Shown: positions 1 through 5,859 of the stretch, piece by piece
How positions within the stretch are numbered: the first letter of the stretch is position 1
Layout: each line of letters opens with the position of its first letter
NCBI GenBank assembly: GCA_002478955.1
Contig: DLKK01000040.1
Span: 5,316 to 17,495, forward strand
DNA from: Treponema sp. UBA7590
GTDB lineage: Bacteria > Spirochaetota > Spirochaetia > Treponematales > Treponemataceae
DNA: 12,180 nucleotides
Reading direction: 5' to 3'
Position numbers and translations under genes: made by a program
Notes under the pieces: model-generated
Told to the model about the DNA's origin: nothing
Seen by the model: the letters and a program-made list of their open reading frames with translations, nothing else
The model's database searches: none

Positions 1-16
1 AGCTTATTCAATTTTT

Positions 17-41
17 ATGTTGAATTCTTAAAACTCAACAT
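17..41. repeat. Small inverted repeat related to later hairpins
   Basis: ATGTTGA (17-23) and TCAACAT (35-41) form a 7-bp perfect stem around an 11-base loop that includes AAAAC. The 3' side reads TCAACATTTGGGATAA, resembling the CGACATTCAGGATAA that ends the hairpin at 3351-3395. It may be a terminator for a gene left of the window or a degenerate member of the same repeat family. The stem is short and no clear U-tract follows. Confidence 0.45.
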
Positions 42-235
42 TTGGGATAATTAAAATTTTTACTTGAACTTTGGAATTATGGTTTTTAAAGCGGATTTGT
101 GGTATAAGTATTTGTGGTTTCGACTGGCTCAACCACCGCGAAGCGGATTGTTTGCTGGCATTCTCACGCTGGGATTTGCTTGCAGCCACGATGCTTGCCT
201 GCGAGCGGACTTTTTCTGTAAAGAAGAAATAAACG

Positions 236-258
236 CGAGTTTTGCGGAGCAAAACTCG
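236..258. repeat. 10-bp perfect hairpin, CGAGTTTT family
   Basis: CGAGTTTTGC (236-245) pairs perfectly with GCAAAACTCG (249-258) across a GGA loop. The CGAGTTTT/AAAACTCG core also forms the inner stem of the hairpin at 1500-1544 and, with one mismatch, of that at 3351-3395. No U-tract follows, so a repeat or processing structure is as likely as a terminator. Confidence 0.6.
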
Positions 259-450
259 GTAGCCGGCTGAGATGACTTGCAGGCAAATAACTTTTTAGCC
301 GGCGTACGTTAGGGTCTGCTTGCAGCCCCGGTACCCACTTGCGAGCTTACAGCGTGAGGGATTGCAAGGGTGAGCGCATTTTGAAAAAATGCGCGAAAAC
401 AAACGCCTGCGTTTGGTCGGAGGCGAAAGCCGTAGCCCTGAAAAGCCCGA

Positions 451-480
451 CCCGGCGGTTTCCGCAAGGAAACCGCCGGG
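451..480. repeat. 13-bp perfect GC-rich stem with GCAA tetraloop
   Basis: CCCGGCGGTTTCC (451-463) pairs with GGAAACCGCCGGG (468-480) around GCAA, a GNRA tetraloop. It would be extremely stable in RNA or single-stranded DNA. It lies 42 bases upstream of the cysE start. No poly-U follows on the plus strand (the next bases are GAACGCCCAG), so a simple plus-strand intrinsic terminator is unlikely. On the minus strand the flanks read GGGCGTTC and GTCGGGC. Confidence 0.8.
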
Positions 481-522
481 GAACGCCCAGAATATAAAAA
501 TTAAGAAAAAGAGGATTTTTTT

Positions 523-1389
523 ATGAATATAGATATGCTTATCGATGGAATTCTTGATTCTTATGACAGATATGGCGGAATCAACAGAACTGGCTCGGAG
601 AATTTTCCTAACCGTGAAAACGTGATTACTGTCCTGAACGAGCTGCAGACGCTTGTTTTTCCAGGTTTTAAGAATGCAGAGGATATTACGCCGACAAACA
701 TCCGGTATGTGACTGGACAAAAAGTGAATCACATTATCACGGTGCTGACAAAAGAAATTCAGAAAGCGCTTGCGTATACGGTCTGCAAAAATATTGAAGA
801 TGACAAAAAATTCAGGGAGTCGCATTGTTTTAAGCTTGCGGAAGAAACGACTTTTGCGCTGATTGAGGAAATTCCTGAAATAAGGCGGCTTCTGATGCTG
901 GATGTGGCTGCGGCTTTCAGGGGCGATCCAGCGGCAAAGAGCAACGAGGATGTTATTATTTCTTATCCGGGAGTTCAGGCGATTGCGGTTTATAGGATTG
1001 CGCATTTTCTTTGCAAGAATGGAATTCCGATTATTCCAAGGATTATGAGCGAGCATATTCACGGACGTACGGGAATTGATATTAATCCGGGTGCGACAAT
1101 CGGCGAGTCATTTTTTATTGATCATGGAACTGGTGTTGTAATCGGAGAATCAACGGTTATCGGGAACAACGTAAAGCTTTATCAGGGTGTAACTTTGGGC
1201 GCGCTGAGCGTAAAAAAAGAACTTATGAACAAGAAACGTCACCCTACTATAGAAGATGATGTTACAATTTATGCAAATGCAACGATTTTGGGCGGAAACA
1301 CGATTATTGGAAAAGGCTGTGTAATCGGCGGTAACACTTGGGTTACAGAATCGATTGCGCCTGGAACAACGCTGACAAACAAGGATTAA
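523..1389 (+). CDS. cysE: Serine O-acetyltransferase (CysE/EpsC-type)
   Basis: Cytoplasmic enzyme transferring acetyl from acetyl-CoA to L-serine to give O-acetylserine, the precursor that O-acetylserine sulfhydrylase converts to cysteine. The 288-aa product has a helical N-terminal region (about 1-160) ending in the family segment around GDPAAKS (134-140) and VYRIAH (156-161). A left-handed beta-helix of hexapeptide repeats follows (about 180-280), with DHGTGVVIGES at 200-210 (Asp200 and His201 match the E. coli catalytic Asp-His), YQGVTLG at 220-226 and the RHP motif at 239-241. The start is supported by GAGGA (511-515) seven bases before the ATG. The protein stops at GTTLTNKD, so it lacks the long C-terminal tail of enterobacterial CysE that docks into CysK. 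It stands alone, with the structured repeat block upstream; no T-box or other riboswitch is evident. Paralogous acetyltransferases are excluded by the N-terminal domain. Confidence 0.94.
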   Translation: MNIDMLIDGILDSYDRYGGINRTGSENFPNRENVITVLNELQTLVFPGFKNAEDITPTNIRYVTGQKVNHIITVLTKEIQKALAYTVCKNIEDDKKFRESHCFKLAEETTFALIEEIPEIRRLLMLDVAAAFRGDPAAKSNEDVIISYPGVQAIAVYRIAHFLCKNGIPIIPRIMSEHIHGRTGIDINPGATIGESFFIDHGTGVVIGESTVIGNNVKLYQGVTLGALSVKKELMNKKRHPTIEDDVTIYANATILGGNTIIGKGCVIGGNTWVTESIAPGTTLTNKD

Positions 1390-1499
1390 CGTTTTTTTGC
1401 GGAAAAATTTGTGATTTATTTCCGTTTTTGAAATTTCTTTGCAATATAAAGTTGTGCGGAAGATTTTTTCGTGCATTTGATTCTTTTTTTTCCAAAATG

Positions 1500-1544
1500 C
1501 CAAAATGCCGAGTTTTAAAGATTCTCAAAAACTCGGCATTTTGG
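1500..1544 (+). terminator. 17-bp perfect hairpin after cysE
   Basis: CCAAAATGCCGAGTTTT (1500-1516) pairs perfectly with AAAACTCGGCATTTTGG (1528-1544) over an 11-base loop. It lies 110 bases beyond the cysE stop and upstream of the next gene. The last bases include TTTT within the stem but no U-tract follows, so termination is plausible but not proven. The left arm is preceded by an extra CCAAAATGCC (1492-1501) overlapping its start. The inner CGAGTTTT/AAAACTCG core recurs at 236-258 and 3351-3395. The rest of the 1390-1626 spacer is T-rich and shows no gene. Confidence 0.65.
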
Positions 1545-1581
1545 TTCCCTTGATTAATATTTATTTTGTTTTAAATATATT

Positions 1582-1609
1582 TTGACTGAAAGAATTGACC
1601 GCATAGACT
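1582..1609 (+). promoter_or_regulatory. Candidate sigma-70-like promoter for the double-glycine gene
   Basis: TTGACT (1582-1587) and TAGACT (1604-1609) are separated by 16 bases. A start about 7 bases downstream would place the RNA 5' end almost at the AAGGAG ribosome site, leaving a very short leader. A second, AT-rich option is TTGATT at 1550-1555 with an AT-rich -10 around 1572-1581. Assignment rests on motif similarity only. Confidence 0.3.
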
Positions 1610-1626
1610 AAAAGCAAGGAGCAAAT

Positions 1627-2571
1627 ATGAAAAATTTGCATGGAAAATTCAGGGAGCTTACTTACTCTGAACTTTTGAAAATGAATGGCGGATATGGTGG
1701 TTCTAGCGGAGGAGGTTCTAGAGGTTATTCAGGATCTAGCAGCGGTGGAAATTCTTGTTCTTCCAGAACAAATGCATATGCAACACCAGTTGGAAGAACA
1801 TCTTTTGTAAGAAGAGACAACGATACGTTGACAACAAGCAGAAAGAATTCCGACGGTTCTGAAACTGTTACAACGGTAAACAAAAAAACAGGTGCTATAA
1901 TTTCTTCTTACACAACAGGAATAAGAAAAGGCGGAAGCAAGAACAATTCAACAACAGGCGGCGGAAGTTATTCTACTTCTTCAAGTGGCTGGAATGGCGG
2001 AGGATACTCGGGAACTTCAAGCGGTTCTGGCACAGGACGTTCTGGATATGGTTACTCAGGGACAAGCAGCGGCTCTAGCTCAGGAACAAGTTCGGGAAGC
2101 TCACAACCTAAAAGCAATCCGACAAATGAACCAACAACGCCGGGAAACAGTTCTTCGGATTTTAAACATCAGGTTTGCGCTGACCCAAACCAAGTTCACT
2201 GCGACATTATCGCATGGAATCATGCAGTAGATGCTGGATTAAATCCAGCTGGAAAAGGAAATGGCTCTTGGGATGGAAACAAACTGACTGTAGACGCAAT
2301 TTTTAACAATTATTACGCTGATGAAGCTGTTGAATTCAATGCGGATTTGGCTGGAAAAAAAGGATATATTTTCTATGATTGGGAAGGAGACGGAACATTT
2401 GACCATGTTGAATATTGCGAAGTTGACAATAATGGCGCCGGATATTCTTTTTACAATAACAAAGGATATGAAAAAGGAGAAAATTATACCCACAGATTTT
2501 TTGCAGACGACAATAACGCAGGTGCAAGACATGATAGTAAAGGAACTTTAAAGTTTATCGTGTTAAATTAA
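1627..2571 (+). CDS. Double-glycine-leader Gly/Ser-rich secreted protein with putative cysteine-hydrolase-like C-terminus
   Basis: 314 aa; I do not recognise the full-length protein. Residues 1-22 form a classic bacteriocin-type leader: LTYSELLKMNGG (11-22) fits the LSxxELxxIxGG consensus cut by peptidase-C39 ABC exporters after Gly-Gly. After the predicted cut comes low-complexity Gly/Ser/Tyr sequence (23-43 and about 111-160, with YSGTSSGS repeats), interrupted by a polar stretch (about 50-100) containing DGSETVTTVNKKTG. Residues 180-314 look like a folded domain. HCDIIAWNHAVDAG (191-204) and YDWEGDGTFDHVEYCE (250-265) resemble the Cys-block and the DWDGDGxxDHVGIVE-like His-block of NlpC/P60 and CHAP hydrolases, making Cys192 and His260 the candidate catalytic pair. 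That assignment is by eye. The start has AAGGAG five bases upstream. No exporter or maturation gene is nearby. It could instead be a structural or adhesive secreted protein; the leader call is firmer than the enzyme call. Confidence 0.85.
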   Translation: MKNLHGKFRELTYSELLKMNGGYGGSSGGGSRGYSGSSSGGNSCSSRTNAYATPVGRTSFVRRDNDTLTTSRKNSDGSETVTTVNKKTGAIISSYTTGIRKGGSKNNSTTGGGSYSTSSSGWNGGGYSGTSSGSGTGRSGYGYSGTSSGSSSGTSSGSSQPKSNPTNEPTTPGNSSSDFKHQVCADPNQVHCDIIAWNHAVDAGLNPAGKGNGSWDGNKLTVDAIFNNYYADEAVEFNADLAGKKGYIFYDWEGDGTFDHVEYCEVDNNGAGYSFYNNKGYEKGENYTHRFFADDNNAGARHDSKGTLKFIVLN

Positions 2572-2577
2572 GAATCT

Positions 2578-2610
2578 TGCCACAAACAGAACCACAAGCT
2601 GTTTGTGGCA
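2578..2610 (+). terminator. 12-bp perfect hairpin between the two islet genes
   Basis: TGCCACAAACAG (2578-2589) pairs perfectly with CTGTTTGTGGCA (2599-2610) over a 9-base loop, starting seven bases after the upstream stop codon. The following bases (TTGCATAAAAATTTTTATTA) have only a delayed T-run, so it may be a leaky terminator, an attenuator or an mRNA 3'-end stabiliser. The GTG that could extend the downstream frame lies inside this hairpin, which argues against using it as a start. Confidence 0.65.
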
Positions 2611-2637
2611 TTGCATAAAAATTTTTATTATAAAAGG

Positions 2638-3345
2638 ATGTCAAAATTGAAGAAAAAAATAAGTATTTTACTATTGATATTTATTTCGTTTCATATATTT
2701 TCAGAACCAATTGAGTTAAGTTTCAAGATGGATGACGGAACTTATGAAAAACGACAAATAGACAGTTCTGATGATACATACATTTTTGTCTGGACAAAGT
2801 TTCCATTACACAAGCAAATAACCGAAATTTCCGGGTTTGAAAAATGCAAAAACTTAAAAACCATGAATTTCTATTTTCCTAATTACAATGGAAACTGGAA
2901 TTTTCTTGCTTCAGTTCCAAATTTAGCAGTATTCGGAGCAGACATCAGAAGCCCATCATTAACTTTTCTTGAAAATTTAGAAAATCTAGAAGAAGTTGAA
3001 ATAGCAGTTCGTGTAGATAAAAAACATCATGAAACTTTAAAAAATACAAAAGTCGATTTAAAAAAACTGAAAAAATTAAAAAAAATCTGCTTAACAATCT
3101 TATTTGATAATGAAGAAAATAAAGATGATAGACTAGACTTCATTCCTCCGTTTATAAATGTTCAGAACAAGCCGGAACTTTTGATTTATGACAATCGGAT
3201 AGAAAAAATTTCAAAAGAAGAACTGAGATTTTTGAAGCAATATTCAAAAGTTCACTTGGATTTTAATCCGATTGCAAATAATGAGGCGGAACTGGCAAAA
3301 TTGAGAAAGGCGAAAATCAATTTTTCGGCCGCACCAAATAATTAA
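2638..3345 (+). CDS. Exported protein with weak leucine-rich-repeat character
   Basis: Function not recognised. From the ATG the product is 235 aa and begins with a signal peptide: a Lys-rich n-region (SKLKKK), hydrophobic ISILLLIFISFHIF, then SEP, so it is probably periplasmic or outer-membrane associated. No lipobox Cys is seen. The mature part has repeated leucine/asparagine-spaced segments (around ISGFEKCKNLKTMNF, FLASVPNLAVFGA, FLENLENLEEVEI, LKKLKKLKKICLTI) suggesting a short, irregular LRR solenoid. Start choice is uncertain. AAAAGG directly abuts this ATG, whereas the in-frame TTG at 2647 sits nine bases after it and would give MKKKISILLL. An upstream GTG (2605) falls in the hairpin. 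It follows the double-glycine gene on the same strand with 66 bases between, so partner or immunity roles are possible but unproven. Confidence 0.75.
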   Translation: MSKLKKKISILLLIFISFHIFSEPIELSFKMDDGTYEKRQIDSSDDTYIFVWTKFPLHKQITEISGFEKCKNLKTMNFYFPNYNGNWNFLASVPNLAVFGADIRSPSLTFLENLENLEEVEIAVRVDKKHHETLKNTKVDLKKLKKLKKICLTILFDNEENKDDRLDFIPPFINVQNKPELLIYDNRIEKISKEELRFLKQYSKVHLDFNPIANNEAELAKLRKAKINFSAAPNN

Positions 3346-3350
3346 ATAGA

Positions 3351-3395
3351 CTGAATGTCGAGTTTTTTTCTGAATCAACAAAACCCGACATTCAG
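3351..3395 (+). terminator. 16-bp hairpin (one mismatch) closing the two-gene islet
   Basis: CTGAATGTCGAGTTTT (3351-3366) pairs with AAAACCCGACATTCAG (3380-3395) with a single A:C mismatch and a 13-base loop. It begins five bases after the stop of the exported protein gene, the right place for a terminator, although no U-tract follows. It shares the (T/C)CGAGTTTT core with the hairpin at 1500-1544. A weaker inverted repeat GGAAAAT/ATTTTCC (3424-3450) lies further along before radA. Confidence 0.6.
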
Positions 3396-3501
3396 GATAA
3401 ATATATAAAATTGCAGAAAATCCGGAAAATCAAAAAAAAGAAAATTTTCCTGTAATTCAACGAATCTGAAAAATGTTTTAATATTATGCGAAGGATTTTT
3501 T

Positions 3502-4851
3502 ATGGCTAAAAAAAATGGTTCAATCGTTTATAAATGTTCAAACTGTGGCTACAGCCAACCTAAATGGCTCGGACGTTGCCCAGAATGTGGTGAATGGAAT
3601 TCGCTTGAGGAATGTATAATTGACTCAAATGCTCAAAAATCCGCAAAAAATGGTTCAGCAATAAGCGAAAAAGCAAAACCTATTCCACTAGAATCAATAA
3701 AAGCCAAGGATAACTCGCGTTTTGTCATAGGAATCGGGGAATTTGACAGAGTTCTAGGCGGAGGCGCAACAAAGCGTTCTGCAATCCTTTTGGGCGGTGA
3801 ACCAGGAATCGGAAAATCAACTTTGCTGATTCAAACTGCAGCGGCAGCAGCAAAAACTGGTTGCGGAAGAGTTCTGTACGTTTCCGGAGAAGAATCCGGC
3901 GCGCAAATAAAGGAACGCGCAGAACGGCTCGAACTCGACTGTAAAGGAATTGAAATTCTCTGCACAATGAGGCTCGAAGATATTCTGGATGCGCTCGACA
4001 AAATAAATCCGGCAATTGCAATAATTGACTCAATACAGACAGTTTATTCAGCAGAAGCAGGAATTATTCCCGGAACAATAAACCAACTGAAATATTGCTC
4101 AAACGAACTTATCAGTTGGGTAAAAGAACGCGACTCAGTTCTGGTGATGACCGCACATGTCACAAAAGAAGGAACGATTGCCGGACCAAAAACACTGGAG
4201 CATATGGTCGACACGGTGATTTCTTTTGAACGAAACAATGATGATGTAAGATTCCTTCACGCGCAAAAAAACAGATTTGGTTCTGTTGACGAGCTTGGAA
4301 TTTTCAACATGACAGAAAAAGGACTTTTTCCAGTACTGAATCCAGCGACAATGTTTCTTTCCGAAGCAAGAGAAAACCAGCCGGCCGGTGTTGCCTGCTG
4401 CGCTGTTTTTGAAGGAAACCGAGTTTTTCTTGTTGAAATCCAAGCGCTTGTGGCACCAGCAAAAGCCGCAATTTCTAGAGTTTTCACAGACAAAATTGAA
4501 TCCGCAAGAGTCTCAAGAATTGCGGCAATCCTTGAAAAGCGCGTTGGAATAAAATTCCTTGGCCAGGATATTTACATAAATGTCGCAGGAGGAATTCGGC
4601 TTAGCGAAAGCGCTGTTGATGCGGCTCTTGCGGTTGCAATGTATTCCGCACGGACGGACAAACCTGTTGCGGCAGGAACTGCAATTTTTGGTGAATTAAG
4701 CCTTGCTGGAGAAATCCGAGCAGTCTCAAAAATCAGGCAAAGGGCAAAAACCGCAGAAGGGCTCGGATTCAAGCACATTTTTGCGGCAGAAAAAACTGAA
4801 AGTGTCGAAGTTGTGAAGGATATCGCAAGTCTTATCAAAAAGATTTTTTAA
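3502..4851 (+). CDS. radA: DNA repair protein RadA (Sms)
   Basis: 449 aa, the usual length for the family. RadA is a cytoplasmic RecA-like ATPase that promotes branch migration and processing of recombination intermediates alongside RecA. In order: an N-terminal C4 zinc finger (Cys12, Cys15, Cys26, Cys29); a RecA-like core with Walker A GGEPGIGKST (98-107), Walker B ending at Asp176 in AIAIIDSIQT (171-180) and the RadA signature KNRFG (256-260); and a C-terminal Lon-protease-like domain (about 281-449). The Lon-type catalytic Ser is not evident, as usual for RadA. The ATG is preceded by AAGGA (3491-3495) six bases upstream; TTCAAC (3456-3461) and TAATAT (3479-3484) with a 17-base spacer are a weak promoter candidate. 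It converges on the methyltransferase gene with only 21 bases between the stops and no hairpin there. Confidence 0.97.
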   Translation: MAKKNGSIVYKCSNCGYSQPKWLGRCPECGEWNSLEECIIDSNAQKSAKNGSAISEKAKPIPLESIKAKDNSRFVIGIGEFDRVLGGGATKRSAILLGGEPGIGKSTLLIQTAAAAAKTGCGRVLYVSGEESGAQIKERAERLELDCKGIEILCTMRLEDILDALDKINPAIAIIDSIQTVYSAEAGIIPGTINQLKYCSNELISWVKERDSVLVMTAHVTKEGTIAGPKTLEHMVDTVISFERNNDDVRFLHAQKNRFGSVDELGIFNMTEKGLFPVLNPATMFLSEARENQPAGVACCAVFEGNRVFLVEIQALVAPAKAAISRVFTDKIESARVSRIAAILEKRVGIKFLGQDIYINVAGGIRLSESAVDAALAVAMYSARTDKPVAAGTAIFGELSLAGEIRAVSKIRQRAKTAEGLGFKHIFAAEKTESVEVVKDIASLIKKIF

Positions 4852-4872
4852 GGCAAAATTGAACACAAAATT

Positions 4873-5859
4873 TCAGCAAGTATGAATCCATGTCAACTCA
4901 TGCTTGTTGTAATTCAAATGAACAATACGGCTGCCAGGAATTTCCGCGAACTGATTTATCGTGTTCCAGTCAGGCTCGCCCTGCATTTTTATCGTGCAAA
5001 TCATGTTCCGGCAAAGTCCGCTTTCAAGCCATTCTCGAACCCATTTCAGGAGTCTCTCCGGATAACAGATAACATCGCTGAATACCCAGTCACAAAAACC
5101 AATTTCCTGAGGTTTTAACGTAAAAGCATCGTGCGCCTGGAATTTTACCAGAGGATTTTCCATAAGTTCCTGGGAAAGTTCCGCCCGGTCAACAGCATGA
5201 ACAGAAGCCCCCAGCCCGACCAGAACCCATGTCCAGCCACCAGGACAAGCCCCGGCCTCAAAACAATGCTCGCCTGCTTTTGGAAATTCCGTGCCATTCA
5301 ACAAATTTGCCATTGTAAGGCTTTCCTGAATTTTCAGATATGCCCGGCTAGGAGGATTTTCGTGATCTTCCTGAAAAACAATTTTTCCGGCCGGAAGAAA
5401 ACTTGAAGTCTCCGCGCTGAAAATCATCTGCTTTTCAGAAATCAAAGTATACAAACCAATCGGTTTATTCGGAATCTTCACCGGAAAAGTCCTAGGTTTT
5501 AAATTCACATAAGGCAATTTTTCTTGAATAAGATTTGCGCGGCGAAAAAACTGATATTGATAAGGAGCCCAGCTTCTCTGGATGTTTTTTAATGAAGCCG
5601 CAGCTTCGCCAATTGACTCAAAATTCAAAATCTGCGGATTCAACATTGTGGAACGCGCCCAATACGGCAAATCATCCTGTTTTTTTATGGAATCAACTGG
5701 AAAATCTTTGTAATAAAGAAGTTCGCCATAAACCGCATCGGGTTTTGAGTCAAAATGTAAACGTCCTGCAAGTTCCGTCTGAAGCATTCCAACCATTTCT
5801 GGAAAGGCAAGAAACGCGACGCCTGGAAGTTTTTGTGTTTTTTCTAAATTATCTGGCAT
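4873..5859 (-). CDS. RlmM-like 23S rRNA 2'-O-ribose methyltransferase (FtsJ/RrmJ fold)
   Basis: 328 aa. It probably transfers methyl from S-adenosylmethionine to a ribose 2'-OH in 23S rRNA; RlmM of E. coli modifies C2498. The C-terminal half has the SAM-binding motif FEAGACPGGWT (200-210), close to the GACPGGWT of RlmM, and a K-D-K-E tetrad typical of the FtsJ family: Lys176 (SRAYLKIQES), Asp262 (FSDVICYPE), Lys291 (CTIKMQGEPDW) and Glu321 (KHELTWIH). Residues 1-165 are consistent with the N-terminal THUMP-containing part of RlmM but lack an obvious motif. E. coli RlmM is somewhat longer. The start lies inside the end of the PilZ gene (16-base overlap) with no strong ribosome site, suggesting translational coupling. 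The exact target nucleotide is not inferable. Confidence 0.85.
   Translation of the reverse strand: MPDNLEKTQKLPGVAFLAFPEMVGMLQTELAGRLHFDSKPDAVYGELLYYKDFPVDSIKKQDDLPYWARSTMLNPQILNFESIGEAAASLKNIQRSWAPYQYQFFRRANLIQEKLPYVNLKPRTFPVKIPNKPIGLYTLISEKQMIFSAETSSFLPAGKIVFQEDHENPPSRAYLKIQESLTMANLLNGTEFPKAGEHCFEAGACPGGWTWVLVGLGASVHAVDRAELSQELMENPLVKFQAHDAFTLKPQEIGFCDWVFSDVICYPERLLKWVREWLESGLCRNMICTIKMQGEPDWNTINQFAEIPGSRIVHLNYNKHELTWIHTC

Larger units (their letters stand above)
121..480. repeat. GC-rich, hairpin-dense intergenic repeat block
   Basis: This stretch upstream of cysE is visibly more GC-rich than its surroundings and no open frame across it looks like a protein. It contains a direct repeat (175-206 and 315-346, offset 140 bp, sharing TGCTTGCAGCC and GCGAGC), an inverted pair CTCACGCTG (163-171) / CAGCGTGAG (350-358), and a series of local hairpins: 236-258, 374-394 (GCGCATTTT/AAAATGCGC), 400-415 (CAAACGC/GCGTTTG), 422-431 (GGC-GAAA-GCC) and 451-480. 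AGCCGGC also occurs twice (261-267 and 297-303). I read it as a composite intergenic repeat or structured element. On the minus strand it has the layout GGGCGTTCCC, hairpin, GGGTCGGGC, ending near ATCCCTCACGC; I recall similar layouts from other bacterial genomes but cannot check this. Confidence 0.7.

Noticed and set aside
64..270. A 68-codon plus-strand frame in the left intergenic region
   Set aside because: It runs through the GC-rich repeat block, has no convincing ribosome-binding site and its product has no recognisable features.
121..480. CRISPR array or tRNA/rRNA gene in the repeat block
   Set aside because: The repeats are only two degenerate copies with no regular spacers, and no cloverleaf, CCA end or rRNA signature is visible.
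295..1062. A 255-codon open frame on the minus strand covering the repeat block and the start of cysE
   Set aside because: It lies antisense to a clearly recognisable acetyltransferase gene, crosses the hairpin-rich block, and its product is Arg/Asn/Ile-rich with no recognisable domain.
1985..2230. An 81-codon Gln/Ala-rich frame inside the double-glycine gene
   Set aside because: It is a frame-shifted reading of the Gly/Ser repeat region and lacks its own ribosome-binding site.
1627..2571. Classifying the double-glycine protein as an ordinary small bacteriocin
   Set aside because: At 314 residues with a folded C-terminal domain it is far larger than a class II bacteriocin, and no immunity or ABC-exporter gene of the usual bacteriocin cluster is adjacent.
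4852..4872. Bidirectional terminator between radA and the methyltransferase gene
   Set aside because: The 21 bases between the convergent stops show no meaningful inverted repeat.
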